Positions 1-6,130 of a DNA stretch of 6,130 nt are shown here, in pieces; positions within the stretch are counted from its first letter, which is position 1; every line of letters starts with the position of its first letter. The notes beneath the pieces were generated by a model. The model saw only the letters and a list, made by a program, of their open reading frames with translations. It was not told where the DNA came from and did not search any database. The translations under genes and the position numbers were made by a program. Source of the stretch: DSNY01 sp016861185 (GTDB taxonomy: Bacteria > Pseudomonadota > Gammaproteobacteria > Burkholderiales > Burkholderiaceae_F); the NCBI GenBank assembly GCA_030263275.1, contig SZOR01000169.1, positions 1 to 6,130 of the forward strand. The letters run 5' to 3'.

Positions 1-14
1 AAGTCGCATCCCGC

Positions 15-19
15 AAGGA
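15..19 (+). promoter_or_regulatory. Ribosome binding site of the histidine phosphatase
   Basis: AAGGA lies 9 bases before the GTG at 29. The frame is open upstream to the window edge, so this site is what supports GTG 29 as the true start. It also shows that the sequence left of the junction carries an authentic gene start. Confidence 0.55.
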
Positions 20-28
20 CGAGCGCCG

Positions 29-226
29 GTGACTGAACCTGTGCCCGCGCCTGCGGTAGAGTTGTATCTGATACGGCACGGCAACGCAAAAAAACTGCAA
101 GGCGCAAGCTATGTAACTGCCCCGCTCACCGAACTGGGGCGACAGCAGGCGACCCGAACGGGTGAGTATTTGCAGGCGCAGGGGGTCCCGTTTGACGGGT
201 ATTATTCCAGCGCGCTCGAACGCGCC
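29..226 (+). CDS. Histidine phosphatase family protein (SixA/phosphoglycerate-mutase-like), 3' truncated at a junction
   Basis: This is the N-terminal part of a histidine phosphatase, a family that removes phosphate through a phospho-histidine intermediate; the substrate cannot be told from this piece. Seen: residues 11-19 read ELYLIRHGN, with the R16-H17-G18 motif whose histidine is the catalytic nucleophile in the family. There follow the usual LTELGRQQA helix (about residues 44-52 by eye) and YYSSALERA, the second conserved arginine region. Family members then continue with a QTA-type helix and a later catalytic His/Glu, and are about 150-210 residues long. Here the homology stops after about 66 residues, and what follows is the antisense of the E2 gene. 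The start is GTG at 29, supported by AAGGA at 15-19. Base composition (about 60% G+C over 1-210, with a stretch near 48% at 61-120) is lower than in the neighbouring genes. Family call is firm; the truncation may be an assembly artefact. Confidence 0.8.
210..225. other. Junction between two unrelated truncated genes on a near-palindrome
   Basis: The 16 bases GCGCGCTCGAACGCGC differ from their reverse complement at only one symmetric pair (positions 215 and 220). Left of this point the plus strand encodes a histidine phosphatase up to SSALERA. Right of it the minus strand encodes E2 up to RDGAFER. Both readings use these same bases, and both genes lose their 3' parts here. The codons of the two frames are in register, and neither strand has a stop nearby. 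The plus frame therefore runs on to about 514, and the minus frame runs on to the left window edge, producing hybrid reading frames. This may be a recombination breakpoint at microhomology or a false assembly join; the sequence alone does not decide. Confidence 0.7.
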
Positions 227-967
227 ATCGCGGAAGTAGCCGTTGAATTCGGGATAGCGTTGCAGGGCGCTTGCGACCGCCTTCAGCAGCAGCGGCGCGA
301 GCAGCAGCCGCTCGGTGACGCTGCGTTTGGCGTTCTGTTCCGTCAGCCATTGCATCGCCGCGGCGAGTGGCACGTCCTCGGCGAGGTAGTAGTGGGGGAT
401 CTCGCGCTTGGAGCGCGCCATCGCCGCGGCGATGACCTTGCGCATCTCAGTCGCGCGGTCGATCGGTGCGGCCGGCTTCGCTGGACGCGCAGCGCGTTCG
501 ACGTCTTCGAGTGACACCGTGCCGTCCGCGCCCGGCGCGACGCGGTCGGGATCGATGCCGAGTTCGGCCGCACGCTTGCGCGCGGCGGGCGAGATGCGCT
601 TGCGCTCCGCCGCCGCCGCAACGGCGGTGACCGGCGCTGCGACCGGTGCGGCGATCGGCGCAGCCGCGACCGGCGCCGGCTTCGCTTTCGCCTGCTGCGC
701 GAGCCAGGCATCGACCGCTTCCGCCGCTTCGCCCGGCTCGCGCAGCACCGCCATCAGCGTGCCGACCGGAATCGTCGTGCCCGGCTCGGTGAGCAGCGCG
801 TGCACGGTACCGTCGTGCCAGCACTCGACGTCGATCGCGGCCTTCGCCGTGTCGACGATGCAGACGATTTGCCCCTTCTGCACCCGGTCGCCGGGCCTGA
901 CCAGCCACTGCAACAGCTTGCCCTCGTCCATGTCGGCGCCGAGGGAGGGCAGGCGGAATTCGATCAT
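212..967 (-). CDS. pdhC: 2-oxoacid dehydrogenase E2 (dihydrolipoamide acyltransferase), C-terminally truncated
   Basis: E2 is the core of the pyruvate dehydrogenase-type complex. Its swinging lipoyl arm takes the acyl group from E1, and the catalytic domain passes it to CoA. Seen: a lipoyl domain at residues 1-77, with the lipoylated lysine K42 in VDTAKAAIDVE; an Ala/Pro/Lys-rich linker at about 92-121; a peripheral subunit-binding domain at about 123-160 (KRISPAARKRAAELGIDPDR); and the first part of the acyltransferase domain from about 171 (MRKVIAAAMARSK, then HYYLAEDVPL, then YPEFNGYF). Homology ends at GAFER, near residue 252. The rest of the domain, including the HxxxDG active-site motif, is missing, whereas related E2s have about 370-450 residues. 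The frame stays open to the window edge, but that tail is antisense to the phosphatase. ATG 967 is the only sensible start, because an in-frame TGA lies at 983-985; no Shine-Dalgarno sequence is visible before it. Substrate (pyruvate or acetoin) is not settled, so the gene symbol is provisional. Confidence 0.85.
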
Positions 968-1006
968 CGCGCGCGGGCGGCTTCAGGCAGACGAAGGCCG
1001 ATTGAA

Positions 1007-1079
1007 CCACCGAGACACCGAGATCACCGAGAAAGGCATCGAAGGCATTCTTCTCTCCGTGTTCTCCGTGTCTCGGTGG
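1007..1079. repeat. Imperfect inverted repeat, REP/MITE-like, between E1 beta and E2
   Basis: Arms at 1007-1034 and 1052-1079 match over 24 of 28 bases in inverted orientation, with a 17-base loop (1035-1051). Each arm is itself built of short tandem units, CACCGAGA at 1008, 1016 and 1025, so the element is a hairpin made of a ~8-9-base repeat. It nearly fills the 120-base gap between the E1 beta stop (1088) and the E2 start (967); 968-1006 holds nothing else I recognise. Sequences of the type CCACCGAGACAC...GTGTCTCGGTGG are, from general experience, common between genes in many environmental bacteria and have no assigned function. There is no U-tract after the stem on the minus strand, so it is not a standard intrinsic terminator. 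It could still slow polymerase or stabilise the upstream mRNA. Confidence 0.8.
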
Positions 1080-1087
1080 TGAACACT

Positions 1088-2089
1088 TCAACTCCTTCGG
1101 CACATCCGCTTTGCCGCCGCAACGATCTTCGGCGGCATCGGCAGCGCGGCGTCTTCGAGATGCTTGGCGTAGGGAATCGGCACCTCCTCGGTGCAGACGC
1201 GCGCGAGCGGCGCGTCCAGCTCGTAGAACGCGCGCTCGGCGACGCCGGCCATGATCTCGGCGGCGAGGCTGCAGGTCTTCCAGCCTTCGTCGACGACGAG
1301 CGCGCGGTGCGCCTTGGCGACCGATGCCACGATCGCGTCCCAGTCGAGCGGGCGCAGTACGCGCAGGTCGAGCACCTCGGCGTCGATGCCGTCGCGTGCG
1401 AGTTCGTCGGCGGCGGCGAGCGCGCGCGGCAGGCTGCCGCCGTAGGTAACGATCGAAAGATCCTTGCCGGCGCGGCGCACCGCGGCGTGCGCGATGTCGA
1501 CCGCGGGCGGCGGGTCGGCGAGCTCGCCTTCGAGGTTGTAGAGCTGCGCATGCTCGAAGATCACGACCGGATCGGGATCGGCGAGCGCGGGCGCGAGCAT
1601 GCCGCGCGCATCCTCGAGCGTCGCCGGCGCCAGCACCTTCAGTCCCGGCACGTGCGCGTACCAGACCTCGAGGCTGTGCGAGTGCTGCGCGGCGAGCTGC
1701 CGCCCCGCGCCCGTGGCCATGCGGATCACGAGCGGCACCGAGAACTGGCCGCCCGACATGTGGCGGATCGTCGCCGCGTTGTTGACGATCTGGTCGAGCG
1801 CGAGCAGCGAGAAGTTGACCGTCATCACCTCGACGATCGGCCGCGCGCCGCCGAGCGCGGCCCCGACGCCGGCGCCGACGAAGGCGAGCTCCGACAGCGG
1901 CGTGTCGCGGATGCGTTCGGGGCCGAACTCCTCGAGCAGGCCCTTGGTCACCGCGTAGGCGCCGCCGTATCTGCCGACGTCCTCGCCCATCACGAAGACG
2001 CGCGGATCGCGCACGAGCGCTTCGCGGTGCGCCTCGCGCAGCGCTTCGCGGTAGGTGGTCGTGCGCGCGGTCATGTCACTGCTGTCCAT
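1088..2089 (-). CDS. pdhB: 2-oxoacid (pyruvate-type) dehydrogenase E1 component, beta subunit
   Basis: With E1 alpha this forms the thiamine-diphosphate-dependent decarboxylase that oxidatively decarboxylates the 2-oxoacid and loads the acyl group onto E2. The product has 333 residues, a full length for the family (about 325-350). Seen: YREALREAHREAL then FVMGEDVGRYGGAY (residues 32-45); DTPLSELAFVGAGVG (62-76), where E67 is the glutamate that activates the thiamine ring in this family; QHSHSLEVWYAHVPGLKV (135-152), with a conserved histidine; and a transketolase C-terminal domain from about 205 to the end. The HVPGLKV region resembles pyruvate/acetoin E1 beta more than the branched-chain type. 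Two starts are possible: ATG 2089, overlapping the upstream HemG-like gene by 14 bases, or ATG 2074 (MTARTTTYREA), just past that gene's stop. Neither has a clear Shine-Dalgarno sequence, so translation is probably coupled to the upstream gene. Stop TGA at 1088-1090. Confidence 0.93.
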   Translation of the reverse strand: MDSSDMTARTTTYREALREAHREALVRDPRVFVMGEDVGRYGGAYAVTKGLLEEFGPERIRDTPLSELAFVGAGVGAALGGARPIVEVMTVNFSLLALDQIVNNAATIRHMSGGQFSVPLVIRMATGAGRQLAAQHSHSLEVWYAHVPGLKVLAPATLEDARGMLAPALADPDPVVIFEHAQLYNLEGELADPPPAVDIAHAAVRRAGKDLSIVTYGGSLPRALAAADELARDGIDAEVLDLRVLRPLDWDAIVASVAKAHRALVVDEGWKTCSLAAEIMAGVAERAFYELDAPLARVCTEEVPIPYAKHLEDAALPMPPKIVAAAKRMCRRS

Positions 2090-2633
2090 CGGAGAGCCGT
2101 GCCTGCCGGACGAAGTCGTCGACGAAGCGGCGCAGGTCGTCCCAGTCGGTGTATTCGTGGTCGCGCGTGTCGTCGACGTCCTTGCCCATCTGCCTGGCGA
2201 TCATCCGCATCATCGTGCGCTTGAACCAGTCGTACTTCGTGTACAGCAGCGCGCCGCCGACGCTCTTGGCGAGCGTCGGTTTCAGCCCCGTCTCGTTCAG
2301 GAAGTACTCCAGGTTGTTGCGCGCCTGCGCCTGGCTTTCGGCGTCGGGCATCGCGGCGGACAAGCCGACCGAAACGACCGCCGTCGGGAGCGCGTTCAGC
2401 CACGCGATGTTCTCCTTGACGAAGTGCACCAGCGTGCGCTGGTGCAGGTGCTCGTGCAACGAACCCGCGATCACGGCGGCGCCGTAGGTCGGCTGCACTG
2501 CCGCGGCGGCCGGCGTGGCGCTGTCCACGAGATCGACGACCGCACCCTGCGCGCGCAGATGCTCGGCGACGAACGTCGCGACCTTGCGCGTATGGCCTTC
2601 GGTCGTTCCGTAGACGACGAGGACCTTCTTCAT
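2076..2633 (-). CDS. HemG-like flavodoxin-domain protein (menaquinone-dependent protoporphyrinogen oxidase type)
   Basis: The product has 185 residues, close to E. coli HemG (181), an FMN enzyme that oxidises protoporphyrinogen IX in haem synthesis and passes electrons to quinone. Seen: the FMN-phosphate loop YGTTEGHT (8-15) after the first beta strand; the central flavodoxin fold; and, between the last strand and helix, the long insertion that separates HemG from ordinary flavodoxins (about 112-150, with YTKYDWFKRTMMRMIARQMG). The C-terminus has HEYTDWDDLRRFVDDF (159-174), which is very HemG-like. No signal peptide or membrane helix is visible. A GAGGGAG site six bases upstream supports ATG 2633. 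The gene lies inside a 2-oxoacid dehydrogenase operon, with E1 beta starting at its stop codon. No haem genes are in view, so the cellular role may differ, for example electron transfer or quinone reduction. The fold and family are clear; the substrate is not. Confidence 0.85.
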   Translation of the reverse strand: MKKVLVVYGTTEGHTRKVATFVAEHLRAQGAVVDLVDSATPAAAAVQPTYGAAVIAGSLHEHLHQRTLVHFVKENIAWLNALPTAVVSVGLSAAMPDAESQAQARNNLEYFLNETGLKPTLAKSVGGALLYTKYDWFKRTMMRMIARQMGKDVDDTRDHEYTDWDDLRRFVDDFVRQARLSDGQQ

Positions 2634-2639
2634 GACTCA

Positions 2640-2646
2640 CTCCCTC
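2640..2646 (-). promoter_or_regulatory. Ribosome binding site of the HemG-like gene
   Basis: The minus strand reads GAGGGAG followed by a six-base spacer and ATG at 2633. It is one of the two strongest Shine-Dalgarno sequences in the operon, which suggests the protein is made in quantity and is not a decayed passenger. Confidence 0.6.
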
Positions 2647-2668
2647 AGGGGCGTGCGTGCCGTGCGCA

Positions 2669-3037
2669 TCAGGCGGCGTTCGCGTCGGGTTGCAGGAGGC
2701 AGAACGTGTTGCCTTCGGTATCGCGGCAGGCGACCAGGAAGCCCACGCCCGGAAGCGTCTGCTTCGGTTCGCGGACCGACCCGCCGCACGCGACGACGCG
2801 CGCGGCCGCTGCGTCGACCGATGCGACGTCGTAGACGACCGCGGTCGAGTCGCCCGGCGCGACGCGCTGCGCGATGCCGCCGGTGATGCCGGGCTGCGCC
2901 GCATCGCCGGTCGTCATCAGCCAGTATTCGCCGGGACCGTCCCACCGGTCGATCCTCCAGCCGAACACGTTGCGATAGAACTCGACAGCACGCCGCGGAT
3001 CGTCGGCGCTCAGATCGAAATGGACGGCACGGGACAT
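2669..3037 (-). CDS. VOC-superfamily protein (glyoxalase/bleomycin-resistance fold)
   Basis: This is a 122-residue single-module vicinal-oxygen-chelate protein; the superfamily includes glyoxalase I, ring-cleaving dioxygenases, epimerases and drug-binding proteins. Seen: a start typical of the family, VHFDLSADDPRRAVEFYRNV (5-24) followed by FGW, with H6 in the usual metal-ligand position; a middle beta-strand region, GEYWLMTTG (36-44) and GITGGIAQR (50-58); a second beta-alpha-beta unit, VVYDVASVDAAAARVVACGG (67-86); and the closing DTEGNTFCLLQ (106-116), where the acidic residue before GN is the usual second ligand area. The true substrate cannot be read from the sequence; a role in clearing a reactive carbonyl by-product would be a guess. 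It starts 11 bases after the E1 alpha stop and is followed after 35 bases by the HemG-like gene, so it is cotranscribed with the dehydrogenase. No signal peptide. Confidence 0.9.
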   Translation of the reverse strand: MSRAVHFDLSADDPRRAVEFYRNVFGWRIDRWDGPGEYWLMTTGDAAQPGITGGIAQRVAPGDSTAVVYDVASVDAAAARVVACGGSVREPKQTLPGVGFLVACRDTEGNTFCLLQPDANAA

Positions 3038-3042
3038 CGCGG

Positions 3043-3049
3043 CTTCCTT
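3043..3049 (-). promoter_or_regulatory. Ribosome binding site of the VOC gene, overlapping the E1 alpha stop codon
   Basis: The minus strand reads TGAAGGAAG: the stop codon of E1 alpha (3051-3049) runs directly into AAGGAAG. A five-base spacer leads to ATG at 3037. This fixes the VOC start and suggests reinitiation by ribosomes finishing E1 alpha. Confidence 0.65.
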
Positions 3050-4071
3050 CAGGCGGACGGCGTGTAGACGTCCCTCGTCAGTTCCCCGACCGGCTCCCAG
3101 GTGCCCGCCTCGGCGAACGCGACCGCGGCGTCGACCTCGGCGAGCGCTTCGCGGTCGATCGCGGCGAAGTCGCCTTCGGTCATCATCCCGGCGGCCTTCA
3201 GCCGGTCGGTGAAGGTGTGGATCGGCCCGAGCTGCTTGAAGCGCTCGACTTCGTCCTTGCCGCGATACAGCTCCGCGTCGAACATCGAGTGCGCACGGAA
3301 GCGGTACGTGTGAAACTCGACGAACGCCGGCAGCCCGTCGCCGCGCACGGCGTCGATCGCGGCTTTGGCCGCCTCGTGCACCGCCAGCACGTTCATGCCG
3401 TTGACGTGCGCGGTGCGCAGGCCGTAGCTCGCCGCCTTCTTCGTCAGGTCGATCTGCGATTCGGAGCGCGCGAGCGCCGTGCCCATCGCGTACAGGTTGT
3501 TCTCGCACAGGAACAGCACCGGCAACCGCCACAACGCGGCGAGGTTCAGCGACTCGTGGAAAACGCCTTCGGCGACCGCGCCTTCACCGAAGAAGCACGC
3601 GGTCACGCGACCCGTGCGGTGCGCGAGCTTGTCGGCCAGCGCGAGTCCGACCGCGAGCGGCAGCCCGCCGCCGACGATCGCGTTGCCGCCGAAAAAGCGC
3701 GTGGCCGCATCGAACAGATGCATCGATCCGCCGCGCCCGCGCGAGCAGCCTTCGCGCTTGCCGTACATCTCGGCCATGATCGAATTCATCGACACGCCGC
3801 GCAGCAGTGCCTGGCCGTGCTCGCGATAGGTCGCGACCACCGCATCCTCCGGCGCGAGGTTCGGCAGCACGCCGGCCGCCACCGCTTCTTCGCCGATGTA
3901 CAGGTGCAGGAAGCCGCGGATCTTGCCCGCGCCGTAGAGTTCCGCGCAGCGCTCCTCGAGCCGCCGGATGCGCAGCATGCCGCGCACCCGCGCGAGGCAG
4001 AACTCGCGCGGGTAGCGCTTCACGTCGGTCGTGAAGCGCAGCAGTTCTGCCGCCCGCGGATCTGCCGTCAT
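3049..4071 (-). CDS. pdhA: 2-oxoacid (pyruvate-type) dehydrogenase E1 component, alpha subunit
   Basis: This is the alpha chain of the thiamine-diphosphate-dependent E1 heterotetramer. The product has 340 residues, normal for the family. Seen: RIRRLEERCAELYGAGKIRG (34-53); the conserved YIGEEAVAAG (58-67); YREHGQALLRG (82-92); GRGGSMHLFD (112-121); FGGNAIVGGGLPLAVGLALA (127-146); the thiamine-diphosphate/metal motif starting FGEGAVAEG (161-169) and ending ENN (190-192), with Glu in place of the more usual Asp in GDG; and the active-site loop YRFRAHSMFD (256-265). This fits the pyruvate/acetoin-type alpha subunit better than the branched-chain type, but substrate is not proven. ATG 4071 is preferred because the homology begins there; the frame continues upstream to 4221, but that part is antisense-like arginine-rich sequence within the preceding gene. 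The Shine-Dalgarno sequence is weak. E1 beta is separated from it by two other genes, an uncommon arrangement. Confidence 0.94.
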   Translation of the reverse strand: MTADPRAAELLRFTTDVKRYPREFCLARVRGMLRIRRLEERCAELYGAGKIRGFLHLYIGEEAVAAGVLPNLAPEDAVVATYREHGQALLRGVSMNSIMAEMYGKREGCSRGRGGSMHLFDAATRFFGGNAIVGGGLPLAVGLALADKLAHRTGRVTACFFGEGAVAEGVFHESLNLAALWRLPVLFLCENNLYAMGTALARSESQIDLTKKAASYGLRTAHVNGMNVLAVHEAAKAAIDAVRGDGLPAFVEFHTYRFRAHSMFDAELYRGKDEVERFKQLGPIHTFTDRLKAAGMMTEGDFAAIDREALAEVDAAVAFAEAGTWEPVGELTRDVYTPSA

Positions 4072-4111
4072 CGGAGTCTCGCCGTACCGGACCGACGCCG
4101 TTGCCCGCGCT

Positions 4112-4651
4112 TCAGGCTGCCGCGCCCGCGGGCTTCGACGCGCGGCCGCGTGTTGCGGACCCGACGCGAACGACGCGACGAGGCGTCTGCAGCGACTGCG
4201 CGAACGCGGCGAGCCGGTCATCGAAGCCGGCCTCGATCTGCGCGTCGGTCAGCGCCAGGGTGGCGACCGGCTGCTTGCGGAGCAACTCGGCCATCGCCGC
4301 GAAGACGCGCGGCGCGCCCGAGCCGCCCATCGTGCAGAAGAAGGCGACGCGGCCGCGCAGGCGGCGATGCCGTGCGAGCCAGCTGCGCACCGGGCTCGAC
4401 AGATTCCAGAACCAGACCGGCGTGCCGATGACGACCCGTTCGTAGGCGGCCGGGTCCTTGCGCATCGACCGCAGCGCCGGCGTCAGTCCGGCGATCGCTC
4501 CGATCGCGCAGGCGGCATAGCCGAGCGCGCCGCCCATCGGCTGCACGATCCTGATCTCGTCGAGATCGGCATCGAGCCGCCGCGCGAGCGCCTGGGCGAC
4601 GTGCCGCGTGTTGCCCGTGCGGGAGTGATAAACGATCAGCGTCTTTTTCAT
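4112..4651 (-). CDS. Flavodoxin-family protein
   Basis: This 179-residue protein has the flavodoxin fold and would bind FMN to act as an electron carrier or small NAD(P)H/quinone reductase. Seen: a first strand and phosphate loop, LIVYHSRTGNTRHVAQAL (5-22), where SRTGNT is the classic FMN-phosphate loop; GTPVWFWNLSSPVRSWL (76-92), the second flavin-contact loop; and FFCTMGGSGAPRVFAAM (104-120), the third. The last ~20 residues are basic and Ala-rich and look disordered. A segment at 41-60 (GALGYAACAIGAIAGLTPAL) is rather hydrophobic but is probably part of the fold. ATG 4651 is chosen over an upstream in-frame start at 4699 because the fold begins at MKKTLIVY and GAGGA precedes it. It lies 49 bases after the acyl-CoA ligase and 40 before E1 alpha, so it belongs to the operon. 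It differs clearly from the HemG-like flavodoxin of the same operon and lacks the HemG C-terminal motif. Its partner is unknown. Confidence 0.87.
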   Translation of the reverse strand: MKKTLIVYHSRTGNTRHVAQALARRLDADLDEIRIVQPMGGALGYAACAIGAIAGLTPALRSMRKDPAAYERVVIGTPVWFWNLSSPVRSWLARHRRLRGRVAFFCTMGGSGAPRVFAAMAELLRKQPVATLALTDAQIEAGFDDRLAAFAQSLQTPRRVVRVGSATRGRASKPAGAAA

Positions 4652-4655
4652 GATG

Positions 4656-4660
4656 TCCTC
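4656..4660 (-). promoter_or_regulatory. Ribosome binding site deciding the start of the flavodoxin-family gene
   Basis: The minus strand reads GAGGA, a four-base spacer, then ATG at 4651. The spacer is short, but the site together with the MKKTLIVY start outweighs the longer reading from 4699. Confidence 0.5.
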
Positions 4661-4673
4661 GCGGTTGCCGGCC

Positions 4674-4691
4674 GAGCGCCAGCAGGCGCTC
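4674..4691. other. Small perfect hairpin in the ligase-flavodoxin gap
   Basis: GAGCGCC (4674-4680) and GGCGCTC (4685-4691) are perfect inverted arms around a four-base loop. It lies between the ligase stop (4701) and the flavodoxin ribosome binding site (4656-4660). No T-run follows on the minus strand, so it is not an intrinsic terminator. It may be an intercistronic mRNA stem, or chance in such GC-rich sequence. Confidence 0.3.
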
Positions 4692-4700
4692 CGCCGCACG

Positions 4701-6130
<1,430 letters not shown>

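Noticed and set aside
1008..1079. Tandem CACCGAGA units as a possible CRISPR array or iteron set
   Set aside because: Units are 8-9 bases long with no spacers and are arranged as an inverted pair; no cas, rep or partition gene is nearby.
1007..1079. Intrinsic terminator after E1 beta
   Set aside because: The arms are long, but no T-run follows the stem on the minus strand, and E2, a required partner, lies directly downstream.
343..1103. Arg-rich minus-strand frames overlapping E2 in other phases
   Set aside because: They are composition-driven shadows of the E2 frame, which has the lipoyl, subunit-binding and acyltransferase motifs.
800..2224. Long plus-strand open frame of 474 codons
   Set aside because: It is the antisense of E1 beta and its flanks. 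The translation is Arg/His/Ala-rich without any recognisable motif, typical of a shadow frame in GC-rich DNA.
4072..4221. N-terminal extension of E1 alpha by about 50 residues
   Set aside because: The extension is low-complexity Arg/Ser/Ala sequence lying within the upstream flavodoxin gene; family homology begins at ATG 4071.
3217..4431. Long plus-strand open frame of 404 codons
   Set aside because: It lies antisense to E1 alpha and part of the flavodoxin gene, is Arg-rich and motif-free, and the minus-strand genes have clear catalytic motifs.
4652..4699. N-terminal extension of the flavodoxin-family protein by 16 residues
   Set aside because: The flavodoxin fold starts at MKKTLIVY (ATG 4651) with a ribosome binding site directly before it; the extension adds nothing recognisable.

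Overview
The window is GC-rich (about two thirds G+C where I counted). It reads like a chromosome fragment of a high-GC proteobacterium, most likely a betaproteobacterium. That placement is inferred from protein character and codon use, not from a marker gene. Apart from the first ~215 bases, every gene lies on the minus strand in one tightly packed run, so transcription goes from right to left.

In transcription order the run holds: (1) an AMP-forming acetate/short-chain acyl-CoA ligase, cut by the right edge of the window (4701-6130); (2) a flavodoxin-family protein (4112-4651); (3) the E1 alpha subunit of a pyruvate-dehydrogenase-type 2-oxoacid dehydrogenase (3049-4071); (4) a small VOC/glyoxalase-fold protein (2669-3037); (5) a HemG-like flavodoxin-domain protein (2076-2633); (6) E1 beta (1088-2089); (7) after a 120-base gap filled by a large imperfect inverted repeat, the E2 acyltransferase (about 212-967), which breaks off inside its catalytic domain. 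Gaps of 49, 40, 11 and 35 bases and a start-stop overlap point to one operon. Both the ligase and the E1/E2 complex would make acyl-CoA, probably acetyl-CoA, from acetate and from pyruvate (or acetoin). No E3 (dihydrolipoamide dehydrogenase) is present. The two flavodoxin-like proteins and the VOC protein between E1 alpha and its partners are the unusual part of the layout.

The left end is different. Positions 29-226 on the plus strand encode the N-terminal third of a histidine phosphatase (RHG motif) with its own ribosome binding site. At about 210-226 this gene and the oppositely oriented E2 gene run into each other tail to tail, and each loses its C-terminal part. The join sits on a 16-base near-palindrome where both proteins' codons fit. 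It is either a recombination breakpoint or a chimeric assembly join. Both reading frames stay open across it, so automatic annotation would produce hybrid proteins.

I see no CRISPR array, tRNA, rRNA, transposase or phage gene. The window contains no convincing new defence or mobile system. The points worth following up are the junction, the inverted repeat inside the operon, and the embedded flavodoxin/VOC genes.
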